Shown here: one piece after another, positions 1 to 8,271 of the stretch
How the letters are laid out: each line of letters begins with the position of its first letter
How positions within the stretch are numbered: position 1 is the first letter of the stretch
NCBI GenBank assembly: GCA_035564115.1
Contig: DATMTN010000023.1
Coordinates: 1 to 10,292, forward strand
Origin: JACMPA01 sp035564115
Lineage (GTDB): Bacteria; Patescibacteriota; Saccharimonadia; Saccharimonadales; UBA4665
Direction of reading: 5' to 3'
Length of the DNA: 10,292 nt
Program-made: the position numbers and the translations under genes
Notes under the pieces: generated by a model
The model's input: the letters and a program-made list of their open reading frames with translations, nothing else
Told to the model about the DNA's origin: nothing
Database searches by the model: none

Positions 1-47
1 GTGAACTGTGGCTGGTAAAAAGCTAGGTTTTGATCCTCACGTCACTG

Positions 48-53
48 TATAAT
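48..53 (+). promoter_or_regulatory. Candidate -10 box for the PBP gene
   Basis: A perfect TATAAT lies 43 bases before the PBP start codon, with TG immediately upstream of it. The region where a -35 box should be (about 24-31) has no good TTGACA match, so only the -10 is supported. Initiation near base 60 would give a leader of about 37 bases. The purine run GAGAGGG at 74-80 ends 16 bases before the ATG, too far for a normal Shine-Dalgarno site. The rest of 1-96 shows nothing I can name. Confidence 0.45.
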
Positions 54-96
54 GAAACTCTATAGAACATAGTGAGAGGGCTACACCGAAATAATC

Positions 97-3000
97 ATGA
101 GTGATCCTAAAAAGCCAGCCGGCCGACCTCGCCGCTCGACAACTACGAGCAGCAATAGTAATAAGAAAGCGCTCACCCTGCATCGCAGCTTTGGTGATCG
201 TATGAAGAGTCGCAAACTTGCGCGTTCCACTCGCAAAGCGGCCTATTTGAGCACTTTACCGAAGGACCCTTGGAAGCGTGTTCTGTATCGACTGCACCCG
301 AAACGGCTGGCAGCGTACTGGTTCAGTCGCGAAGGTGGCATCATGGCCCTCAAGATTACCGGCGTCGGTATCGTTGCTGGCTTCCTGATTATCATTGGCC
401 TATTCGCTTACTTCCGCAAAGATCTGCCGAAGATTAAAGATATTTCCGGCGACAAACTCGGGGGCAGTATCACCTATTACGACAGAACCGGGCAAACAGT
501 GCTCTGGCAGGATTATGATGCCATTAAACGCGTGCCTGTCGAGACCAATCAAATGTCTCCGTATGTCAGAGAGGCAACTGTTGCTATCGAAGATAAAGAT
601 TTCTATAACCATGGCGCCTTCGACGTTCGCGGTATTATGCGTGCCGGTGTCCATGACCTAGTAGGCGGAGGCGGTACGCAGGGCGGCTCAACCATCACCC
701 AGCAGCTCGTGAAGCTCAATGAACAGTGGACCGATAACCGCACCATTACCCGCAAGGTAAAGGAACTTATCCTGGCAGTCGAGCTGGAGCGCGAGTATAA
801 GAAAGATGATATCTTGACGGCCTACCTAAATATCGCGCCTTATGGCGGCGTTGAGAACGGTGTGGAGTCGGCCTCGCGTGACTACTTTGGTATTAGTGCC
901 AAAGACCTCAGCCTAGCCCAAGCAGTCATGCTGGCGGCTATTCCGAAGGCACCTTCGACGTATTCACCCTACGGAAGCACCCAGTTTAACCCGCAAGCTG
1001 GCGGTACCTTCGACAAGCAGCTTCTGCAAGCTCGCATGGACTACATCCTCGACCAAATGGTCAGCCAGAAGCTAATCAAAGCCGATCAGGCAGCCGCTGC
1101 CAAGAAGGTTGATGTCTTGGCACAGATTCATCCACTCCAGCCAAAATATAGTGGCATCAAGGCTCCATACTTCGTTCTAGCCGCCAAGCAAGAGCTCCAA
1201 AACAAGTATGGCCAGAGTACTGTCCAGCGAGGTGGTTGGAAGGTGACCACCACACTCAACCTCAGCCTGCAGGATACTGCCGACCAATTAGTCCAGAGCA
1301 ATATCGCAAACGTAACCCGATTAACTCATGGCCTAGCAGATGAGCAAGCAACTGTGTTGGAAGATGTCCCGACCGGCCAGATCCAAGCCCTCGTTGGCGG
1401 CACCGACTTCTTCAATGCCGATCATGGTCAGAACAACTACGCTGCCAGTGAGGAGATCTCACCCGGTTCCAGCTTTAAGCCGTACGACTACACCACGCTC
1501 ATCAACAACAATAATAACGTCGGTGCCGGATCGGTACTCTATGACACCAAGACGGCATTGCCCGGCTACCCTAACACCTGCGATCATAACCCATACGTCC
1601 GTGGTGCCGCGCCATGTCCTGGCGGTACCGCGCCAGCTGCCTACGACTACGACAACCGCTTCCCTGGGCCCGTGACCCTACGCTATGCACTTGGTGGCTC
1701 CCGTAACGTTCCAGCCATGAAAGCCATGCTCGAGTCCGACCCAACCGACAAGACAAGCAACCGCGTTAACTCGATCAACAAAGTCATTAGTACAGCGAGC
1801 GCCATGATGGATAACCAATACAACAAGGGTAGCGCCTACAAGTGTTACTCCGACGAGCTGCGCACCGTCCAGACTCAATGTTACGCGGCATCTGCCATTG
1901 GTGACGGCGCCTACCTACACCTCGACGACCACGTTAACGGTCTCGCGACCCTTGGCCGTCTGGGGAGTGCCATCCCTCGTACCTACATCCTGCAAATTGA
2001 TGATGGCTCAGGCAAACCAATCTACAAGTGGCAACAGCCAAAGGGTAAGCAAGTCGTTAAGCAAGACTCGGCCTATATCGTCGACGACATGGCCAGTGAC
2101 CCAAGGGCCAGCTACCTGCCGGGTAGTTGTACCGACACAAGCTGCACGAAGCTGTCCTCGTTCGGCTACAAATTCCACCGCTTCAACGGTTGGCACTTCG
2201 CTGTCAAGACTGGTACCACCAACTTCGGTTACGATGGTCTGATGACCAGCTGGTCGAGCAAATATGCAGTGGCTACCTGGGTCGGCAATAACAAGGACAA
2301 CGTCAACATTCAGCAATACGGTGCCCAGATGGAGACCCTTACTGAGCCAGTTACCCGTGGGCTTATGGAAGCTGCCCATACCAATCTAGCACCTGCTAAC
2401 TGGGTCAAACCATCAGATGTCAAGACTGAGCAGGCCTACATCTTGAACCACAAGATTTCGAGTAACGGCGAGATACCACCAAGCCCCAGCCAGGACCTCT
2501 ATCCGAGCTGGTACGCCGGTGGCCAGAGCAAGACCAACACCTCCGCCATACTCGACAAGGTATCTGGCAAGCTAGCAACGAGCTGTACGCCAGACCTCGC
2601 CAAGGACCAGCAGACCAATGGCAATGCTGATAGCTGGAACATCGACCTCTGGTCTGGCGGTAAACCAAGCACTGGCACCGCCGCCAAGACGACCGGCAAT
2701 GGTACTGCGGCAACAGACGACGTTCACAGCTGTAATGATAGTCCGCCTCAGGTTACCGTTACCGTAAATGGTGGCCCGGGCTCATATACAATGGCAATTG
2801 TAGCGACACAGGGTACTCATCCGCTTTCAGGTGGTGACTACACGACAGCACCTGCTGGTACGGTTACCGTAAGCATTGCTGGGCAAACTATATGTACACT
2901 CAACATTCCGGCCAGTTCAAGTGATGTCTTTAACGACAGCTCTTCGTGTACTTATACCCCAACAAGCGCTCAGCAAGCAACCGTAACAGCCATGGTTGTT

Positions 3001-3267
3001 GACAGTGTACTGTTCTCTGGATCATCCACGAGTGACACTATAAATTTTTCCCCAGCGCCCACAGTGGCGCCACTGACACTGGGAAACATCGGAAGCAACA
3101 CAATTAATTGGTCAGGTGGAACACCAACCTACAATGTCACGCGTGATGGAGTACCTATCGTAAGTTGTACAAACGTTAGTGGAACAAGCTGCAGCGCGTC
3201 TACCAGCGGTCACCACACCTATCAAATAACCGATAGTAGTGGCAAAACTGACACTAAGATAAACTAG
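97..3267 (+). CDS. Bifunctional class A penicillin-binding protein (PBP1a-like) with Ig-like tail
   Basis: Peptidoglycan glycosyltransferase plus D,D-transpeptidase, anchored in the membrane and acting outside it, where it polymerises lipid II and cross-links stem peptides. Residues 1-82 are a basic cytoplasmic tail and about 87-106 are the membrane anchor. The GT51 domain covers about 130-310, with catalytic Glu165 in EDKDF, the GGSTITQQLVK motif at 196-206 and a KVKELILAVELE helix from 220. The transpeptidase has SSFK (Ser458 nucleophile, Lys461), SRN at 535-537 and KTGT at 704-707, so both activities look intact. A Ser/Thr/Gly-rich linker follows from about 775. The last 170 residues (about 885-1056) read as two beta-sandwich modules, the first Ig-like and the second FN3-like. 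At 1056 residues it exceeds the usual 700-900 because of this tail. ATG 97 is the first start after an in-frame TGA at 73; no well-placed Shine-Dalgarno is visible. Domain assignments of the tail are inferred. Confidence 0.95.
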   Translation: MSDPKKPAGRPRRSTTTSSNSNKKALTLHRSFGDRMKSRKLARSTRKAAYLSTLPKDPWKRVLYRLHPKRLAAYWFSREGGIMALKITGVGIVAGFLIIIGLFAYFRKDLPKIKDISGDKLGGSITYYDRTGQTVLWQDYDAIKRVPVETNQMSPYVREATVAIEDKDFYNHGAFDVRGIMRAGVHDLVGGGGTQGGSTITQQLVKLNEQWTDNRTITRKVKELILAVELEREYKKDDILTAYLNIAPYGGVENGVESASRDYFGISAKDLSLAQAVMLAAIPKAPSTYSPYGSTQFNPQAGGTFDKQLLQARMDYILDQMVSQKLIKADQAAAAKKVDVLAQIHPLQPKYSGIKAPYFVLAAKQELQNKYGQSTVQRGGWKVTTTLNLSLQDTADQLVQSNIANVTRLTHGLADEQATVLEDVPTGQIQALVGGTDFFNADHGQNNYAASEEISPGSSFKPYDYTTLINNNNNVGAGSVLYDTKTALPGYPNTCDHNPYVRGAAPCPGGTAPAAYDYDNRFPGPVTLRYALGGSRNVPAMKAMLESDPTDKTSNRVNSINKVISTASAMMDNQYNKGSAYKCYSDELRTVQTQCYAASAIGDGAYLHLDDHVNGLATLGRLGSAIPRTYILQIDDGSGKPIYKWQQPKGKQVVKQDSAYIVDDMASDPRASYLPGSCTDTSCTKLSSFGYKFHRFNGWHFAVKTGTTNFGYDGLMTSWSSKYAVATWVGNNKDNVNIQQYGAQMETLTEPVTRGLMEAAHTNLAPANWVKPSDVKTEQAYILNHKISSNGEIPPSPSQDLYPSWYAGGQSKTNTSAILDKVSGKLATSCTPDLAKDQQTNGNADSWNIDLWSGGKPSTGTAAKTTGNGTAATDDVHSCNDSPPQVTVTVNGGPGSYTMAIVATQGTHPLSGGDYTTAPAGTVTVSIAGQTICTLNIPASSSDVFNDSSSCTYTPTSAQQATVTAMVVDSVLFSGSSTSDTINFSPAPTVAPLTLGNIGSNTINWSGGTPTYNVTRDGVPIVSCTNVSGTSCSASTSGHHTYQITDSSGKTDTKIN
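3051..3083. repeat. Nested palindrome inside the PBP tail, near the radA 3' end
   Basis: A perfect 14-bp palindrome CAGTGGCGCCACTG (3062-3075) is framed by complementary arms CCCAG (3051-3055) and CTGGG (3079-3083). The outer arms extend to TTTCC/GGAAA with one bulged C. No U-tract follows on either strand, so it is not an intrinsic terminator. It lies in coding DNA and about 180 bases past the radA stop on the minus strand, where it could form a stable hairpin in read-through RNA. A function is unproven. Confidence 0.4.
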
Positions 3268-4610
3268 TCTTTTTCGAGAAATGTATTCAGCGCTTCACGC
3301 ACTGACGATACACTGTGCAAGAAGGTATCTTTCTTGCCCGCTGTCGTGGGCCCAATAGCGACCTCAAAGCCTAGCTTCTTGGCCTCGGCCACGCGCTTGT
3401 CTATATGCGGCACATGGCGAATTTCGCCTGACAGACCAATTTCGCCAAACACAGCTGCATTCTTCTTAAGCTGCATACCCCGCGATGCGGAAGCAATAGC
3501 CATACAGATGGCCAGGTCAGCTGCGGGCTCACGAATTTGCATGCCACCCACAATGTTCACGTAAATATCCATGTCAGCCAGGTTGAGCTTTGTGCGACGC
3601 TCTAGCATAGCCACAAGTAGGTTTAGGCGATTCAAATCCACGCCACTGGCTGCACGCTTGGGGTAGCCATAGCTCGTTTTGTTCACGAGGGCTTGGACTT
3701 CGACCAATAACGGCCTCGTGCCTTCCATAGTTGCCAGCACGACCGAGCCATCAGTTATCTGACGCTCCGCGAGCAATGCTGCCGAGGGATTCTCAACTGG
3801 CTGCAGGCCATTGTCCACCATCTCGAATATGCCAGCTTCGTTCGTCGAGCCAAAACGGTTCTTGATAGCTCGCAAAATTTTGAAACCGCCGTAACGATCA
3901 CCTTCCAGCTGCAACACAACGTCTACGACGTGCTCCAGTACCTTCGGTCCGGCGATCGAACCTTCCTTGGTGACATGTCCCACAATAATAATCGCCGTAT
4001 CTGAGTGCTTAGCCGCCATGGTCAGCAGCTGCGTACTGTTCGTAATTTGCGACACCGTTCCCGCTGCCGAGCTAACTGCTGCTGCTGTCATGGTCTGAAT
4101 CGAATCCACGACCACCAGCTTGAACTCGCGACTGGCAATGGTGGCTGCAATATCATCGGCCGATGTGCTGGTTGCCAGCTGTAGCTCAGGACGCAGCGTT
4201 CCAAGCCGCTGAGCACGCAACCCCACCTGATGCGACGACTCTTCCCCGCTGACGTACAATACTGGCTCATTGGCTGCCACAGCATACGCGAGCTGCAGTA
4301 GTAGCGTACTCTTGCCAATGCCCGGCTGACCGGCAATCAGATTGACACTCCCGGCGACAATGCCACCACCAAAGACGTCATCGATTTCCGATATGCCCGA
4401 ACGCAACCGTGGTGCGTCGTGGGCGACCACACTATCAACACTTGCTGCCTGTAAACGTTTACCAGCTGAGACGTTATTGGCACTCACGACCACCGGTGCT
4501 TCCTCGATGATAGTATTCCATTCACCGCACTGCGCACAGCGGCCAGCCCACGAGCTGGTCATCGCGCCACAGTTACTACAGACAAACTTGCTAATAGGCT
4601 TTTTAGCCAT
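3264..4610 (-). CDS. radA: DNA repair protein RadA (Sms)
   Basis: RecA-like ATPase that drives branch migration and processing of recombination intermediates during repair; cytoplasmic. All hallmark parts are visible in 448 residues, close to the usual 450-460. There is an N-terminal zinc finger (Cys11, 14, 25, 28), Walker A GQPGIGKST at 94-102, Walker B VVVDSI at 166-171, the RadA-specific KNRFG at 250-254, and a C-terminal Lon-protease-like domain with GEIGLSGEIR. The ATG at 4610 is preferred because AAAGGA lies 9 bases upstream and the protein then starts MAKKP just before the zinc finger. A GTG at 4667 would add 19 residues and overlap the preceding gene. It lies 31 bp after the HExxH gene, probably in the same transcript as clpC. 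Its TAG stop shares CTAG with the convergent PBP stop. Confidence 0.96.
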   Translation of the reverse strand: MAKKPISKFVCSNCGAMTSSWAGRCAQCGEWNTIIEEAPVVVSANNVSAGKRLQAASVDSVVAHDAPRLRSGISEIDDVFGGGIVAGSVNLIAGQPGIGKSTLLLQLAYAVAANEPVLYVSGEESSHQVGLRAQRLGTLRPELQLATSTSADDIAATIASREFKLVVVDSIQTMTAAAVSSAAGTVSQITNSTQLLTMAAKHSDTAIIIVGHVTKEGSIAGPKVLEHVVDVVLQLEGDRYGGFKILRAIKNRFGSTNEAGIFEMVDNGLQPVENPSAALLAERQITDGSVVLATMEGTRPLLVEVQALVNKTSYGYPKRAASGVDLNRLNLLVAMLERRTKLNLADMDIYVNIVGGMQIREPAADLAICMAIASASRGMQLKKNAAVFGEIGLSGEIRHVPHIDKRVAEAKKLGFEVAIGPTTAGKKDTFLHSVSSVREALNTFLEKD

Positions 4611-4641
4611 CTCCCTCTTTCCTTTTGTAATAGTTAGTCTA

Positions 4642-5640
4642 TCACTTCGTGCCGACTGGTGCGACACTACTGTTGATTTCGTTAGTCAGCGCTTGAGCTT
4701 CGAGCGCAATAGCATTCCGCTCATTCACTAGGTTGTTGTACTGATCAATCAAACTGCGTAACTGAGCTACCTCGCTATTGTAGACATTTACGCTATTGTT
4801 ATACCCTGGCACACCGGCGTTGTAAGCACTGATGTTGTTACTGTCCTTCAGCGCCTGCAGCTGATCTGACTGCGCATTCAAAGCCTGATCCTTATTACTT
4901 AAATCAGCCTTTAGGCTGTCGATCTGCGACTTCCAGGCTGTCAACTGGGCATCGTCAGCTTTGATAGCGGCTTGTCGGGATGTAAATTCAGCCTCGTATT
5001 GAGCAGCATAGCCGGTGATTTTACTGCGATCTGTAAAGTAGCGCTTATAGTACTGCTCGAGTGGTGCCGGCAAATTGGCGACCTCAGTACCAAAGATCGA
5101 GTGCATTTCATTTACTAGTTCGGTTGGTTCAGTCGAGCGATAGGCTTCGATGGTTTGTCGCACACGCTCATCGGTGAGCCCATGATTAAAGTAGTCACGT
5201 AACTGGCTGTCGATGTTTGCGCGCTCTTTAGACGACAATCGGTCGTACGCCGCATGCAACATCTCGTGTGCAGTTGTCACTTGCTCGACGCCATTCAACC
5301 TTGGATCGGTCACACTCAGCACAAATATGCCGTTCTGGAAGCCATGGTAACAACCCAATACGATTGTCTGCTCGCCCTTACTTGCGCACTGTGTAAAGTC
5401 CGCCTTCTCCTCCAGGGCTGGTTGATTTACATAGAGCACCCGGCGCGCATATGGGGTCATGGTATCGTCGCTCGCCAGTTGCACGACAGCAGCTGGTGCC
5501 GTGTAATTACGCAGCTTGTACCAGTCGTAGAGGTTCCAGCGCTCCTTGTACACTACGCCGAGCCCAACTAACAAGATCAGAAATAGGAGTAGCAAGAATT
5601 TGCGAGCGGTTGGAGATTTTGTAGGACGTTTCGGTGTCAT
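4642..5640 (-). CDS. Membrane-anchored HExxH protein with coiled coil, putative zinc metallopeptidase
   Basis: Not a family I can name. Read from the ATG at 5640 it has 332 residues: a basic N-terminus, one hydrophobic segment (about 15-31) with no lipobox or obvious cleavage site, and a globular region to about 210. A helical, polar part rich in Gln, Asn and Ala (about 212-325) looks like a coiled coil. H125-E-M-L-H129 matches the zincin HExxH motif in a helical context (TTAHEMLHAAYDRL). Glu174 or Glu178 in TELVNEMH, 45-49 residues later, could be a third zinc ligand as in gluzincins. Cys85 and Cys97 are the only cysteines and could form a disulfide. Lys5, Arg13 and similar residues favour an N-in orientation with the rest outside. 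A TTG at 5649 is an alternative start; neither has a clear Shine-Dalgarno. The stop is TGA followed at once by TAG. Protease activity is inferred from motifs only. Confidence 0.85.
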   Translation of the reverse strand: MTPKRPTKSPTARKFLLLLFLILLVGLGVVYKERWNLYDWYKLRNYTAPAAVVQLASDDTMTPYARRVLYVNQPALEEKADFTQCASKGEQTIVLGCYHGFQNGIFVLSVTDPRLNGVEQVTTAHEMLHAAYDRLSSKERANIDSQLRDYFNHGLTDERVRQTIEAYRSTEPTELVNEMHSIFGTEVANLPAPLEQYYKRYFTDRSKITGYAAQYEAEFTSRQAAIKADDAQLTAWKSQIDSLKADLSNKDQALNAQSDQLQALKDSNNISAYNAGVPGYNNSVNVYNSEVAQLRSLIDQYNNLVNERNAIALEAQALTNEINSSVAPVGTK

Positions 5641-5693
5641 GGTGCGCAATTATTTACATCTACTGTAACAGGTAGGTGGCTATTTTTGCCAGA

Positions 5694-8189
5694 CTATTCG
5701 CTCGTGGTAACGTATGACAGTTTGCCGTTCTTAGCAGCCACTTGGACGATTTCGCCCTTCTCGTACTTATCGTCGAGCAAGTCCAAAGCCACCTGGTCCT
5801 CGATTGTATCCTGGATGAGCCGACGCAGCGGTCGTACACCATTGTGGGCATCGTAGCCATTGTCGAGGAGGTACTGCTTGGCAGCCGGTGTCAACTGGAC
5901 ACTAAGACCCTTTTTCTGGAGTCGTGCCTTCAGGTCATCAATTTGCAGATCAATAATCTTGAAGATGTCTTTCTGGGTTAATGCCCGGAAGACAATCGTC
6001 TTGTCGATACGGTTTAGTAGCTCGGGGCGGAACATTTTCTTCAGTTCGTCCCGTACCAAATCACTATTGGTCTCATGGAGAGCATCCAGATCTTTCAGAT
6101 CATGGCCACCACGGGCGTGGAAACCAAAGTTCGCTTCTTTCTGGAGCTTATCGGCCCCGATGTTACTCGTCATGATGATGATTGTATTCGTGAAGTCAAT
6201 TTTGCGGCCCTTTGCATCCGTCAAATAACCATCTTCAAGCAGTTGGAGCATCATGTTGAAGACATCGGGGTGGGCTTTTTCGATTTCGTCGAACAATACC
6301 AGGCTGTATGGCTGGCGGCGGATACGGTCAGTCAGCTGGCCGCCATCATCGTAACCGACATAGCCGGCCGGAGCACCAACCAATCGAGATACATTATGCG
6401 GTTGCTCGAACTCGCTCATATCGATTTTGATGAGAGCGTTTTCGGAACCGTAGTATTCACGAGCCAGAACACGAGCCAGCTCAGTCTTGCCGACACCGGT
6501 GGGGCCTAGAAAGATAAAGGAACCAACTGGACGCTTTTCGCTGCCGACCCCGGAACGGTTACGACGGATTGCTCTCGAAACAGCCTCAACAGCCTCGTGC
6601 TGACCGATAACATATTTGCCCAGCGTCTTCTCGAGCGTCAGCAAGTACTTGGCCTCCGATCGGATGACCTTCCTGACGGGTACACCCGTCATACGAGCCA
6701 CGACTTCGGCGAGGTCTTCGCTGGTCACGGTCAGACGCTTTGTAGCCTTGGTGCTGGCGTGTAGCTTAGCCAGCTCTTCATCAATCTGTGATGCCCGTTG
6801 TTTGGCCTTCGCAGCACGCTCATAGTCCTCGGCATCTACCGCTTCATCAATACGAGCGTTTACAAGTTTTAGTTCTTTCTGGAGAGCACGAACTTCGGGC
6901 GAAGTCTTGCCACGATCAATCCGGAGATGCGCCGATGTTTCATCGATGAGATCGATCGCCTTGTCTGGCATGAAGCGGTCATTGACGTAACGCTTGGCGA
7001 GCGTGACGGCGTCTTCAAGTACTTCATCGCTCAGTTTTACGCCATGGAAAGCTTCATAGTGCTTACGGAGACCCTTTAGGATAGCCAGCGTCTCGCTTGG
7101 GGTCGTCTCGGGTACTTGCACTGGTTGGAAGCGACGCTCTAGAGCAGCATCCTTCTCGATGTATTTCGTATATTCATTGGTGGTGGTGGCACCAATCAGC
7201 TGGATTTTGCCGCGAGCCAAAGCTGGCTTCAAAATATTACCAGCGTCCATAGCGCCCTCCGCGGCACCGGCACCCACAATCAAGTGTAGCTCATCGATAA
7301 AGATAATCGTCTTGCTATCTTTCTCGAGTTCACCCATGACTTTTTTGAGGCGTTCTTCGAACTCACCCCGGTACTTCGTGCCGGCGATCATGCCTGCTAA
7401 ATCGAGTAGGACGATGCGCTTATCCATTAGGCTGTCTGGCACGTCTTCGGCGACGATGCGTTGCGCCAGCCCCTCGACGATCGCTGTTTTACCAACACCT
7501 GGCTCACCAATCAGTACTGGGTTGTTCTTGGTGCGGCGATTGAGAATGGTAACGACTCGCTTAATCTGATTGTCACGGCCAACCACCGGGTCAAGTTTGC
7601 CGGAGCGAGCCTGAGCAGTTAGATCAGTGCCATATACATCCAGAGCAGTCTTACGAGCCGATTTCTTGCCACGGCGGCCAGTCTCGGTTGGCTCAGACTC
7701 TTCGTACTGTTGGCGGTTGAGCAGCTGTTCGACCTCGCTCACCAGTGAATCCACATCAATCTTTAGACTGGTTAACAGTTTCGCACCCTGAGAATTCTTC
7801 TGGCTCAGAATGCTATATAGAATGTGCTCTGTGCCGCAATAGTCTTGGTCGTATTCCTGCGCGATGTCATAGGCCATCTTCAGCGTTAATTTAGCGGTCT
7901 CGCTCAGGCCTTTGGCGCCGACATTCAACAGCAAAGTTTTCGGTGTACCATTCAGTGCCATACGTGCCCGATCGAGCGTGATGCCGGCACCCTCGAGTAT
8001 CTTGGCACCCATGCTTTCCTCTTGGGCAAGTACACCCAGCAGCAGGTGCTCGGTACCTACGTAGGCGCTTCCGAAGCTACGAGCGAGAGCGTCGGCGTGC
8101 TTCAGGCTTTGCAGCGCATTATTAGTCAAGTGATTCAGAAATTCTTGGAAGTCAGGAGAGTTTGGCATCATAGTTTTATTGTCCTCCAT
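5694..8189 (-). CDS. clpC: ATP-dependent Clp protease ATPase subunit ClpC
   Basis: AAA+ unfoldase that feeds damaged or tagged proteins to ClpP; cytoplasmic. In 831 residues (family about 810-850) it has two Clp N repeats (about 14-155), AAA-1 with Walker A GEPGVGKT at 228-235 and Walker B IIFIDE at 295-300, and a UVR-type M-domain (about 433-478, with AVDAEDYERAAK). AAA-2 has Walker A GPTGVGKT at 562-569 and Walker B LVLFDE, followed by the D2-small domain. The short M-domain and the FGF tripeptide at 688-690, where ClpC has its ClpP-docking VGF loop, separate it from ClpB. Start: ATG 8189 is used here, but GGAGG at 8183-8187 lies 11 bases before an in-frame ATG at 8171 (another at 8168), so the true protein may begin at MMPNS. 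The promoter and CIRCE upstream imply HrcA-controlled heat-shock expression. It probably heads an operon with the HExxH gene and radA. Confidence 0.96.
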   Translation of the reverse strand: MEDNKTMMPNSPDFQEFLNHLTNNALQSLKHADALARSFGSAYVGTEHLLLGVLAQEESMGAKILEGAGITLDRARMALNGTPKTLLLNVGAKGLSETAKLTLKMAYDIAQEYDQDYCGTEHILYSILSQKNSQGAKLLTSLKIDVDSLVSEVEQLLNRQQYEESEPTETGRRGKKSARKTALDVYGTDLTAQARSGKLDPVVGRDNQIKRVVTILNRRTKNNPVLIGEPGVGKTAIVEGLAQRIVAEDVPDSLMDKRIVLLDLAGMIAGTKYRGEFEERLKKVMGELEKDSKTIIFIDELHLIVGAGAAEGAMDAGNILKPALARGKIQLIGATTTNEYTKYIEKDAALERRFQPVQVPETTPSETLAILKGLRKHYEAFHGVKLSDEVLEDAVTLAKRYVNDRFMPDKAIDLIDETSAHLRIDRGKTSPEVRALQKELKLVNARIDEAVDAEDYERAAKAKQRASQIDEELAKLHASTKATKRLTVTSEDLAEVVARMTGVPVRKVIRSEAKYLLTLEKTLGKYVIGQHEAVEAVSRAIRRNRSGVGSEKRPVGSFIFLGPTGVGKTELARVLAREYYGSENALIKIDMSEFEQPHNVSRLVGAPAGYVGYDDGGQLTDRIRRQPYSLVLFDEIEKAHPDVFNMMLQLLEDGYLTDAKGRKIDFTNTIIIMTSNIGADKLQKEANFGFHARGGHDLKDLDALHETNSDLVRDELKKMFRPELLNRIDKTIVFRALTQKDIFKIIDLQIDDLKARLQKKGLSVQLTPAAKQYLLDNGYDAHNGVRPLRRLIQDTIEDQVALDLLDDKYEKGEIVQVAAKNGKLSYVTTSE

Positions 8190-8271
8190 TTGACCTGATA
8201 AATCTGTGAGATTTCTCAGCTTTTACGATAGGAGCCGTGTGCTTTTTTACGAGCAAAAGGTTCTATGAACC

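Noticed and set aside
1..18. Possible C-terminal end of an upstream gene (frame 1 to TAA at 16-18)
   Set aside because: Only five codons are visible, too few to distinguish from chance.
1571..2713. Minus-strand open frames opposite the PBP gene
   Set aside because: Odd compositions rich in Arg, Cys and Trp with no domain; the plus strand carries the intact transpeptidase motifs.
4611..4667. RadA extended to a GTG at 4667
   Set aside because: It would overlap the upstream gene and add 19 residues before the zinc finger; ATG 4610 has AAAGGA at good spacing and gives the normal RadA length.
5650..5693. Terminator between clpC and the HExxH gene
   Set aside because: Only very short complementary pieces (GGC/GCC, CTG/CAG) and no U-tract after a stem, so read-through is more likely.
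5742..6509. Several plus-strand open frames opposite clpC
   Set aside because: They are antisense shadows of a gene with every expected ClpC motif, and mutually overlap in different frames.
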